Shown here piece by piece: positions 54,064 through 64,000 of a DNA stretch of 64,000 nucleotides. Numbering within the stretch: position 1 is the stretch's first letter; each line of letters opens with the position of its first letter. The notes under the pieces are model-generated. The model did no database searches. It saw only the letters and a program-made list of their open reading frames with translations, and was not told the origin of the DNA. The DNA comes from Protonemura montana (Eukaryota; Arthropoda; Insecta; Plecoptera; Nemouridae): assembly GCA_947568835.1 (NCBI GenBank), contig CANOQG010000007.1, forward strand, positions 5,270,001 to 5,334,000. Direction: 5' to 3'. The position numbers were made by a program, and so were the translations under genes.

Positions 54064-57000
54064 TCCCATGTCCTGCTCCATGTCCTGCCCCATGTCCTGC
54101 CCCATGTCCCATGTCCTGCCTCATGTCCTGCCCCATGTCCTGCCCCATGTCCTGCCCCATGTCCTGCCCCATGTCTTGCCCCATGTCCCATGTCCTGCCT
54201 CATGTCCTGCCCCATGTCCTGCCCCATGTCCTGCCCCATGTCCTGCCCCATGTCCTGCCCCATGTCCTGCCCTATGTCCTGCCCCATGTCCTGCCCCATG
54301 TCCTGCCCTATGTCCTGCCCCATGTCCTGCCCTATGTCCTGCCCCATGTCCTTCCCCATGTCCTGCTCCATGTCCTGCCCCATGTCCCATGTCCTGCCCC
54401 ATGTCCTGCCCCATGTCCTGTCCCATGTCCTGCCCCATGTCCTGACCCATGTCCTGCCCCATGTCCTGCCCCATGTCCTGCCGTATGTCCTGTCCCATGT
54501 CATGTCCCATGTCCTGCTCCATGTCCTGCCCCATGTCCTGCCCCATGTCCCATGTCCTGCCTCATGTCCTGCCCCATGTCCCGCTCCATGTCCTCCCCCT
54601 GTCCTGCCTCATGTCCCATGTCCTGCCCCATGTCCTGCCCCATGTCCTGCCCCATGTCCTGCCCCATGTCCTGTCCCATGTCCTGCCCCATGTTTTGCCC
54701 CATGTCCTGTCCAATGTCCTGCCTCATGTCCTGCCCCATGTCCTGCCCCATGTCCTGCCCCATGTCCTGCCCCATGTCCTGTCCCATGTCCTGCCCCATG
54801 TCATGCCCCATGTCCTGCCCCATGTCCTGCCCCATGTCCCATGTCCTACCCCATGTCCTGCTCTTTGTCCTGTCCCATTTCCTGCCCCATGTCCTGCCCC
54901 ATGTCCTGCCCCATGTCCTGCCCCATGTCCTGCCCCATGTCTTGCCCCATGTCCCATGTCCTGCCCCATGTCCTGCCCCATGTCCTGCCCCATGTCCTTC
55001 CCTATGTCCTGTCCCATGTCCTGCCCCATGTCCTGCCCCATGTCCTGCTCCATGTCCTCCCCCTGTTATGCCCCATGTCCCATGTCCTGCCCCATGTCCT
55101 GCCCCATGTCCTGCCCCATGTCCTGCCCTATGTCTTGTCCCATGTCCTGCCCCATGTCCTGCCCCATGTCCTGCCCTATGTCCTGCCCCATGTCTTGCCC
55201 CATGTCCCATGTCCTGCTTCATGTCCTGCTCCATGTCCTGCCCCATGTCCTGCCCCATGTCCTGTCCCATGTCCTGCCCCATGTTTTGCCCCATGTCCTG
55301 TCCAATGTCCTGCCTCACGTCCTGCCCCATGTCCTGCCCCATGTCCTGTCCCATGTCCTGCCCCATGTCATGCCCCATGTCCTGCCCCATGTCCTGCCCC
55401 ATGTCCCATGTCCTACCCCATGTCCTGCCCTTTGTCCTGTCCCATTTCCTGCCCCATGTCCTGCCCCATGTCCTGCCCCATGTCCTGCCCCATGTCCTGC
55501 CCCATGTCTTGCCCCATGTCCCATGTCCTGCCCCATGTCCTGCCCCATGTCCTGCCCCATGTCCTTCCCTATGTCCTGTCCCATGTCCTGCCCCATGTCC
55601 TGCCCCATGTCCTGCTCCATGTCCTCCCCCTGTTATGCCCCATGTCCCATGTCCTGCCCCATGTCCTGCCCCATGTCCTGCCCCATGTCCTGCCCTATGT
55701 CTTGTCCCATGTCCTGCCCCATGTCCTGCCCCATGTCCTGCCCTATGTCCTGCCCCATGTCTTGCCCCATGTCCCATGTCCTGCCCCATGTCCTGCCCCA
55801 TGTCCTGCCCCATGTCCTGCTCCATGTCCTGCCCCATGTCCTGCCCCATGTCCCATGTCATGCCCCATGTCCTGCCCCATGTCCTGCCCCATGTCCTGTC
55901 CCATGTCCTGCTCCATGTCCTGCCCCATGTCTTGCCCCATGTCCCATGTCCTGCCTCATGTCCTGCCCCATGTCCTGCCCCATGTCCTGCCCCATGTCCT
56001 GCCCCATGTCCTGCCCCATGTCCTGCCCTATGTCCTGCCCCATGTCCTGCCCCATGTCCTGCCCTATGTCCTGTCCCATGTCCTGTCCCATGTCATGTCC
56101 CAAATCCTGCTCCATGTCCTGCCCCATGTCCTGCCCCATGTCCTGCCCCATGTCCTGCCCCATGTCCTGCTCCATGTCCTGCCCCATGTCCTGCCCCATG
56201 TCCCATGTCATGCCCCAGGTCCTGCCCCATGTCCTGCCCCATGTCCTGCCCCATGTCCTGCCCCATGTCCTGCCCTATGTCCTGTCCCATGTCCTGCCCC
56301 TTGTCCTGCCCCATGTCCTGCTACATGTCCTGCCCCATGTCCCATGTCCTGCCCCATTTCCTGCCCCATGTCCTGCCCCATGTCCTGCCCCATGTCCTGC
56401 CACATGTCCTGCCCCATGTCCTGCCCCATGTCCTGTCCCATGTCCTGGCTTATGTCCTGCCCCATGTCCTGCCCCTAGTCCTGCCCTATGTCCTGTCCCA
56501 TGTCCTGCCCCATGTCCTGCCCCATGTCCTGTCCCATGTCCTGCCTCATGTCCTGCCCCATGTCCTGCCCTATGTCCTGCCCCATGTCCTGCCCCATGTC
56601 CTGTCCCATGTCCTGCCCCATGTCCTGCCCCATGTCCTGCCCCATGTCCTGCCCTATGTCCTGTCCCATGTCCTGCCCCATGTCCTGCCCCATGTCCTGC
56701 CCTATGTCCTGCCCCATGTCTTGCCCCATGTCCCATGTCCTGCCCCATGTCCTGCCCCATGTCCTGCCCCATGTCCTGCCCTATGTCCTGCCCCATGTCC
56801 TGCCCCATTTTCTGCTCCTTGTCCCGCCCCATGTCCTGCCCCATGTCCCATGTCATGCCCCATGTCCTGCCCCATGTCCTGCCCCATGTCCTGTCCCATG
56901 TCCTGCTCCATGTCCTGCCCCATGTCTTACCTCATGTCCCATGTCCTGCCTCATGTCCTGCCCCATGTCCTGCCCCATATCCTGCCCCATGTCCTGCCCC

Positions 57001-57793
57001 ATGTCCTGCCCCATGTCCTGCCCCATGTCTTGCCCCATGTCCCATGTCCTGCCCCATGTCCTGCCCCATGTCCTGCCCCATGTCCTTCCCTATGTCCTGT
57101 CCCATGTCCTGCCCCATGTCCTGCCCCATGTCCTGCTCCATGTCCTCCCCCTGTTATGCCCCATGTCCCATGTCCTGCCCCATGTCCTGCCCCATGTCCT
57201 GCCCCATGTCCTGCCCTATGTCTTGTCCCATGTCCTGCCCCATGTCCTGCCCCATGTCCTGCCCTATGTCCTGCCCCATGTCTTGCCCCATGTCCCATGT
57301 CCTGCCCCATGTCCTGCCCCATGTCCTGCCCCATGTCCTGCTCCATGTCCTGCCCCATGTCCTGCCCCATGTCCCATGTCATGCCCCATGTCCTGCCCCA
57401 TGTCCTGCCCCATGTCCTGTCCCATGTCCTGCTCCATGTCCTGCCCCATGTCTTGCCCCATGTCCCATGTCCTGCCTCATGTCCTGCCCCATGTCCTGCC
57501 CCATGTCCTGCCCCATGTCCTGCCCCATGTCCTGCCCCATGTCCTGCCCTATGTCCTGCCCCATGTCCTTCCCCATGTCCTGCTCCATGTCCTGCCCCAT
57601 GTCCCATGTCCTGCCCCATGTCCTGCCCCATGTCCTGTCCCATGTCCTGCCCCATGTCCTGCCCCATGTCCTGCCCCATGTCCTGCCCCATGTCCTGCCC
57701 CATGTCCTGCCTCATGTCCTGCCCCATGTCCTGACCCATGTCCTGCCCCATGTCCTGCCCCATGTCCTGCCGTATGTCCTGCCCCATGTCCTG
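53925..57793 (+). repeat. 3.87-kb tandem higher-order repeat, copy 1
   Basis: It is followed directly by a copy at an offset of 3,869 bp. This copy lacks 60 bp (five units) near 57,700, after which the offset is 3,929. Private changes include CTGCTTCATG near 55,213, CAAATCC near 56,101, CTGGCTTATG near 56,445 and CTCCTTGTCC near 56,815. Confidence 0.88.
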
Positions 57794-60700
57794 CCCCATG
57801 TCCTGCTCCATGTCCTGCCCCATGTCCCATGTCCTGCCCCATGTCCTGCCCCATGTCCTGTCCCATGTCCTGCCCCATGTCCTGCCCCATGTCCTGCCCC
57901 ATGTCCTGCCCCATGTCCTGTCCCATGTCATGTCCCATGTCCTGCTCCATGTCCTGCCCCATGTCCTGCCCCATGTCCCATGTCCTGCCTCATGTCCTGC
58001 CCCATGTCCTGCCCCATGTCCTGCCCCATGTCCTGCCCCATGTCTTGCCCCATGTCCCATGTCCTGCCTCATGTCCTGCCCCATGTCCTGCCCCATGTCC
58101 TGCCCCATGTCCTGCCCCATGTCCTGCCCCATGTCCTGCCCTATGTCCTGCCCCATGTCCTGCCCCATGTCCTGCCCTATGTCCTGCCCCATGTCCTGCC
58201 CTATGTCCTGCCCCATGTCCTTCCCCATGTCCTGCTCCATGTCCTGCCCCATGTCCCATGTCCTGCCCCATGTCCTGCCCCATGTCCTGTCCCATGTCCT
58301 GCCCCATGTCCTGACCCATGTCCTGCCCCATGTCCTGCCCCATGTCCTGCCGTATGTCCTGTCCCATGTCATGTCCCATGTCCTGCTCCATGTCCTGCCC
58401 CATGTCCTGCCCCATGTCCCATGTCCTGCCTCATGTCCTGCCCCATGTCCCGCTCCATGTCCTCCCCCTGTCCTGCCTCATGTCCCATGTCCTGCCCCAT
58501 GTCCTGCCCCATGTCCTGCCCCATGTCCTGCCCCATGTCCTGTCCCATGTCCTGCCCCATGTTTTGCCCCATGTCCTGTCCAATGTCCTGCCTCATGTCC
58601 TGCCCCATGTCCTGCCCCATGTCCTGCCCCATGTCCTGCCCCATGTCCTGTCCCATGTCCTGCCCCATGTCATGCCCCATGTCCTGCCCCATGTCCTGCC
58701 CCATGTCCCATGTCCTACCCCATGTCCTGCTCTTTGTCCTGTCCCATTTCCTGCCCCATGTCCTGCCCCATGTCCTGCCCCATGTCCTGCCCCATGTCCT
58801 GCCCCATGTCTTGCCCCATGTCCCATGTCCTGCCCCATGTCCTGCCCCATGTCCTGCCCCATGTCCTTCCCTATGTCCTGTCCCATGTCCTGCCCCATGT
58901 CCTGCCCCATGTCCTGCTCCATGTCCTCCCCCTGTTATGCCCCATGTCCCATGTCCTGCCCCATGTCCTGCCCCATGTCCTGCCCCATGTCCTGCCCTAT
59001 GTCTTGTCCCATGTCCTGCCCCATGTCCTGCCCCATGTCCTGCCCTATGTCCTGCCCCATGTCTTGCCCCATGTCCCATGTCCTGCCCCATGTCCTGCTC
59101 CATGTCCTGCCCCATGTCCTGCCCCATGTCCTGTCCCATGTCCTGCCCCATGTTTTGCCCCATGTCCTGTCCAATGTCCTGCCTCACGTCCTGCCCCATG
59201 TCCTGCCCCATGTCCTGTCCCATGTCCTGCCCCATGTCATGCCCCATGTCCTGCCCCATGTCCTGCCCCATGTCCCATGTCCTACCCCATGTCCTGCCCT
59301 TTGTCCTGTCCCATTTCCTGCCCCATGTCCTGCCCCATGTCCTGCCCCATGTCCTGCCCCATGTCCTGCCCCATGTCTTGCCCCATGTCCCATGTCCTGC
59401 CCCATGTCCTGCCCCATGTCCTGCCCCATGTCCTTCCCTATGTCCTGTCCCATGTCCTGCCCCATGTCCTGCCCCATGTCCTGCTCCATGTCCTCCCCCT
59501 GTTATGCCCCATGTCCCATGTCCTGCCCCATGTCCTGCCCCATGTCCTGCCCCATGTCCTGCCCTATGTCTTGTCCCATGTCCTGCCCCATGTCCTGCCC
59601 CATGTCCTGCCCTATGTCCTGCCCCATGTCTTGCCCCATGTCCCATGTCCTGCCCCATGTCCTGCCCCATGTCCTGCCCCATGTCCTGCTCCATGTCCTG
59701 CCCCATGTCCTGCCCCATGTCCCATGTCATGCCCCATGTCCTGCCCCATGTCCTGCCCCATGTCCTGTCCCATGTCCTGCTCCATGTCCTGCCCCATGTC
59801 TTGCCCCATGTCCCATGTCCTGCCTCATGTCCTGCCCCATGTCCTGCCCCATGTCCTGCCCCATGTCCTGCCCCATGTCCTGCCCCATGTCCTGCCCTAT
59901 GTCCTGCCCCATGTCCTGCCCCATGTCCTGCCCTATGTCCTGTCCCATGTCCTGTCCCATGTCATGTCCCATGTCCTGCTCCATGTCCTGCCCCATGTCC
60001 TGCCCCATGTCCTGCCCCATGTCCTGCCCCATGTCCTGCTCCATGTCCTGCCCCATGTCCTGCCCCATGTCCCATGTCATGCCCCAGGTCCTGCCCCATG
60101 TCCTGCCCCATGTCCTGCCCCATGTCCTGCCCCATGTCCTGCCCTATGTCCTGTCCCATGTCCTGCCCCTTGTCCTGCCCCATGTCCTGCTACATGTCCT
60201 GCCCCATGTCCCATGTCCTGCCCCATTTCCTGCCCCATGTCCTGCCCCATGTCCTGCCCCATGTCCTGCCACATGTCCTGCCCCATGTCCTGCCCCATGT
60301 CCTGTCCCATGTCCTGCCCCATGTCCTGCCCCATGTCCTGCCCCTAGTCCTGCCCTATGTCCTGTCCCATGTCCTGCCCCATGTCCTGCCCCATGTCCTG
60401 TCCCATGTCCTGCCTCATGTCCTGCCCCATGTCCTGCCCTATGTCCTGCCCCATGTCCTGCCCCATGTCCTGTCCCATGTCCTGCCCCATGTCCTGCCCC
60501 ATGTCCTGCCCCATGTCCTGCCCTATGTCCTGTCCCATGTCCTGCCCCATGTCCTGCCCCATGTCCTGCCCTATGTCCTGCCCCATGTCTTGCCCCATGT
60601 CCCATGTCCTGCCCCATGTCCTGCCCCATGTCCTGCCCCATGTCCTGCCCTATGTCCTGCCCCATGTCCTGCCCCATTTTCTGCTCCATGTCCCGCCCCA

Positions 60701-61736
60701 TGTCCTGCCCCATGTCCCATGTCATGCCCCATGTCCTGCCCCATGTCCTGCCCCATGTCCTGTCCCATGTCCTGCTCCATGTCCTGCCCCATGTCTTACC
60801 TCATGTCCCATGTCCTGCCTCATGTCCTGCCCCATGTCCTGCCCCATATCCTGCCCCATGTCCTGCCCCATGTCCTGCCCCATGTCCTGCCCCATGTCTT
60901 GCCCCATGTCCCATGTCCTGCCCCATGTCCTGCCCCATGTCCTGCCCCATGTCCTTCCCTATGTCCTGTCCCATGTCCTGCCCCATGTCCTGCCCCATGT
61001 CCTGCTCCATGTCCTCCCCCTGTTATGCCCCATGTCCCATGTCCTGCCCCATGTCCTGCCCCATGTCCTGCCCCATGTCCTGCCCTATGTCTTGTCCCAT
61101 GTCCTGCCCCATGTCCTGCCCCATGTCCTGCCCTATGTCCTGCCCCATGTCTTGCCCCATGTCCCATGTCCTGCCCCATGTCCTGCCCCATGTCCTGCCC
61201 CATGTCCTGCTCCATGTCCTGCCCCATGTCCTGCCCCATGTCCCATGTCATGCCCCATGTCCTGCCCCATGTCCTGCCCCATGTCCTGTCCCATGTCCTG
61301 CTCCATGTCCTGCCCCATGTCTTGCCCCATGTCCCATGTCCTGCCTCATGTCCTGCCCCATGTCCTGCCCCATGTCCTGCCCCATGTCCTGCCCCATGTC
61401 CTGCCCCATGTCCTGCCCTATGTCCTGCCCCATGTCCTTCCCCATGTCCTGCTCCATGTCCTGCTCCATGTCCCATGTCCTGCCCCATGTCCTGCCCCAT
61501 GTCCTGTCCCATGTCCTGCCCCATGTCCTGCCCCATGTCCTGCCCCATGTCCTGCCCCATGTCCTGCCCCATGTCCTGCCCCATGTCCTGTCCCATGTCC
61601 TGCCCCATGTCCTGCCCCATGTCCTGCCCCAAGTCCTGCCTCATGTCCTGCCCCATGTCCTGACCCATGTCCTGCCCCATGTCCTGCCCCATGTCCTGCC
61701 GTATGTCCTGCCCCATGTCCTGCCCCATGTCCTGCC
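57794..61736 (+). repeat. 3.93-kb tandem higher-order repeat, copy 2
   Basis: This is a direct copy of 53,925-57,793 with the five extra units retained. It contains the TGA variants at 58,314 and 61,663 and the TAG landmark at 60,347. Its right part (from about 59,725) also matches the start of the 4.9-kb repeat. Confidence 0.87.
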
Positions 61737-64000
61737 CTATGTCCTGTCCCATGTCCTGTCCCATGTCATGTCCCATGTCCTGCTCCATGTCCTGCCCCAT
61801 GTCCTGCCCCATGTCCCATGTCCTGCCTCATGTCCTGCCCCATGTCCTGCCCCATGTCCTGCCCCATGTCCTGCCCCATGTCTTGCCCCATGTCCCATGT
61901 CCTGCCTCATGTCCTGCCCCATGTCCTGCCCCATGTCCTGCCCCATGTCCTGCCCCATGTCCTGCCCCATGTCCTGCCCTATGTCCTGCCCCATGTCCTG
62001 CCCCATGTCTTGCCCTATGTCCTGCCCCATGTCCTGCCCTATGTCCTGCCCCATGTCCTTCCCCATGTTCTGCTCCATGTCCTGCCCCATGTCCCATGTC
62101 CTGCCCCATGTCCTGCCCCATGTCCTGTCCCATGTCCTGCCCCATGTCCTGACCCATGTCCTGCCCCATGTCCTGCCCCATGTCCTGCCGTATGTCCTGT
62201 CCCATGTCATGTCCCATGTCCTGCTCCATGTCCTGCCCCATGTCCTGCCCCATGTCCCATGTCCTGCCTCATGTCCTGCCCCATGTCCCGCTCCATGTCC
62301 TCCCCCTGTCCTGCCTCATGTCCCATGTCCTGCCCCATGTCCTGCCCCATGTCCTGCCCCATGTCCTGCCCCATGTCCTGTCCCATGTCCTGCCCCATGT
62401 TTTGCCCCATGTCCTGTCCAATGTCCTGCCTCATGTCCTGCCCCATGTCCTGCCCCATGTCCTGCCCCATGTCCTGCCCCATGTCCTGTCCCATGTCCTG
62501 CCCCATGTCATGCCCCATGTCCTGCCCCATGTCCTGCCCCATGTCCCATGTCCTACCCCATGTCCTGCCCTTTGTCCTGTCCCATTTCCTGCCCCATGTC
62601 CTGCCCCATGTCCTGCCCCATGTCCTGCCCCATGTCCTGCCGCATGTCTTGCCCCATGTCCCATGTCCTGCCCCATGTCCTGCCCCATGTCCTGCCCCAT
62701 GTCCTTCCCTATGTCCTGTCCCATGTCCTGCCCCATGTCCTGCCCCATGTCCTGCTCCATGTCCTCCCCCTGTTATGCCCCATGTCCCATGTCCTGCCCC
62801 ATGTCCTGCCCCATGTCCTGCCCCATGTCCTGCCCTATGTCTTGTCCCATGTCCTGCCCCATGTCCTGCCCCATGTCCTGCCCTATGTCCTGCCCCATGT
62901 CTTGCCCCATGTCCCATGTCCTGCCCCATGTCCTGCCCCATGTCCTGCCCCATGTCCTGCTCCATGTCTTGCCCCATGTCCTGCCCCATGTCCCATGTCA
63001 TGCCCCATGTCCTGCCCCATGTCCTGCCCCATGTCCTGTCCCATGTCCTGCTCCATGTCCTGCCCCATGTCTTGCCCCATGTCCCATGTCCTGCCTCATG
63101 TCCTGCCCCATGTCCTGCCCCATGTCCTGCCCCATGTCCTGCCCCATGTCCTGCCCCATGTCCTGCCCTATGTCCTGCCCCATGTCCTGCCCCATGTCCT
63201 GCCCTATGTCCTGTCCCATGTCCTGTCCCATGTCATGTCCCATGTCCTGCTCCATGTCCTGCCCCATGTCCTGCCCCATGTCCTGCCCTATGTCCTGCCC
63301 CATGTCCTGCCCCATGTCCTGCTCCATGTCCTGCCCCATGTCCTGCCCCATGTCCCATGTCATGCCCCAGGTCCTGCCCCATGTCCTGCCCCATGTCCTG
63401 CCCCATGTCCTGCCCCATGTCCTGCCCTATGTCCTGTCCCATGTCCTGCCCCTTGTCCTGCCCCATGTCCTGCTACATGTCCTGCCCCATGTCCCATGTC
63501 CTGCCCCATTTCCTGCCCCATGTCCTGCCCCATGTCCTGCCCCATGTCCTGCCACATGTCCTGCCCCATGTCCTGCCCCATGTCCTGTCCCATGTCCTGC
63601 CCCATGTCCTGCCCCATGTCCTGCCCCTAGTCCTGCCCTATGTCCTGTCCCATGTCCTGCCCCATGTCCTGCCCCATGTCCTGTCCCATGTCCTGCCTCA
63701 TGTTTTGCCCCATGTCCTGCCCTATGTCCTGCCCCATGTCCTGCCCCATGTCCTGTCCCATGTCCTGCCCCATGTCCTGACCCATGTCCTGCCCCATGTC
63801 CTGCCCTATGTCCTGTCCCATGTCCTGCCCCATGTCCTGCCCCATGTCCTGCCCTATGTCCTGCCCCATATCTTGCCCCATGTCCCATGTCCTGCCCCAT
63901 GTCCTGCCCCATGTCCTGCCCCATGTCCTGCCCTATGTCCTGCCCCATGTCCTGCCCCATTTTCTGCTCCATGTCCCGCCCCATGTCCTGCCCCATGTCC
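59725..64000 (+). repeat. Block M: partial copy of 49,139-53,414, cut by the window end
   Basis: The variant order matches at a constant offset of 10,586 bp from 59,725 to the last base. It includes TAG (60,347 and 63,630 against 49,761 and 53,044) and the 489-bp TGA pair (61,663/62,152 against 51,077/51,566). No length change was seen over 4.28 kb. The block evidently continues beyond the window. Confidence 0.86.

Larger units (their letters stand above)
1..64000. repeat. 12-bp satellite/minisatellite array spanning the whole window
   Basis: The unit CATGTCCTGCCC is repeated head to tail from the first base to the last, with no inversion and no unrelated insert seen. Composition per unit is 6 C, 3 T, 2 G and 1 A: about 67% GC, strongly strand-asymmetric, with no CpG. 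Numbering the unit C1 to C12, the commonest variants are C1>T (TATG), C10>T (TGTCCC), C11>T (CTCC), C12>T (CCTC), C7>T (CTTG), G9>T (CCTTCCC), G4>T (CATTTCC), A2>T (CTTGTCC), C7>A (GTCATG) and C12>A (CCACATG). Their order is shared between distant blocks, which defines higher-order repeats. No coding, RNA or control element is supported anywhere. Array organisation is seen directly; a eukaryotic heterochromatic origin is inferred from size and purity. Confidence 0.98.

Noticed and set aside
1-64000. CRISPR array.
   Set aside because: Units are adjacent with no spacers, far too short and far too numerous, and no cas gene is present.
1-64000. p53-type response elements, because CATGTCC matches the right half of the RRRCATGYYY consensus.
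   Set aside because: The left half is CCC instead of purines. The quarter-sites are head to tail rather than inverted, so the match follows from the unit sequence alone.
1-64000. Telomeric repeat.
   Set aside because: The unit is not of the TTAGGG type or a known variant, and the array has kilobase-scale duplicated blocks, unlike simple telomeric tracts. A subtelomeric location remains possible but is not shown.
1-64000. Promoters, ribosome-binding sites, terminators, tRNA or rRNA genes.
   Set aside because: No sequence outside the repeat exists in the window, no AT-rich promoter-like or hairpin terminator sequence was seen, and no conserved RNA motif was recognised.

Overview
The whole 64,000-base window is one uninterrupted tandem-repeat array. 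The basic unit is the 12-mer CATGTCCTGCCC (reverse complement GGGCAGGACATG), head to tail and always in the same orientation. It occurs roughly 5,300-5,500 times (an estimate from length, not a count). I found no single-copy sequence, flank, gene, RNA gene, mobile element or regulatory site, and both window edges lie inside the array. A pure array of this size points to a eukaryotic satellite or giant minisatellite, from a heterochromatic, pericentromeric or subtelomeric block. The species, and even the kingdom, cannot be read from it.

Three unit lengths build the array. The 12-bp unit dominates. A 7-bp unit (CATGTCC, lacking TGCCC) recurs every one to a few hundred bases. An 11-bp unit (such as CTGTTATGCCC, CTGTCCAGCCC or CTGTCCTGCCC, lacking the A of CATG) recurs more rarely. 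The 12-mer has no stop codon in any of its six frames, and its palindromic CATG puts an ATG on both strands. This fills the window with very long but meaningless reading frames (the longest, 6,500-14,746, has 2,748 codons). The 7- and 11-bp units switch the frame, so conceptual + strand products alternate between MSCP, HVLP and PCPA repeats, and - strand products between GQDM, GHGA and GRTW. None is supported as a gene.

Above the 12-mer lies a complex higher-order structure. Point variants recur in fixed order in blocks of about 3.2-3.9 kb, and those blocks are themselves duplicated. Main blocks: a 3.87-kb tandem duplication (4,592-12,290); a 3,518-bp tandem duplication with no difference found by reading (19,140-26,175); a 5.4-kb dispersed duplication at a spacing of exactly 18,210 bp (15,760-21,166 and 33,970-39,376), with a third copy at 28,473-33,543; two full and one partial 3.86-3.93-kb copies (35,871-46,265); a 4.9-kb tandem duplication (44,275-54,063); a 3.87-3.93-kb tandem duplication (53,925-61,736); and a 4.3-kb block (59,725-64,000) that repeats 49,139-53,414 and runs off the window.

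Three sectors differ in landmark variants: 1 to about 12 kb, about 12-36 kb, and about 36-64 kb. This suggests local rather than array-wide homogenisation. Block edges are uncertain by about one or two units (12-25 bp) because the sequence is periodic.
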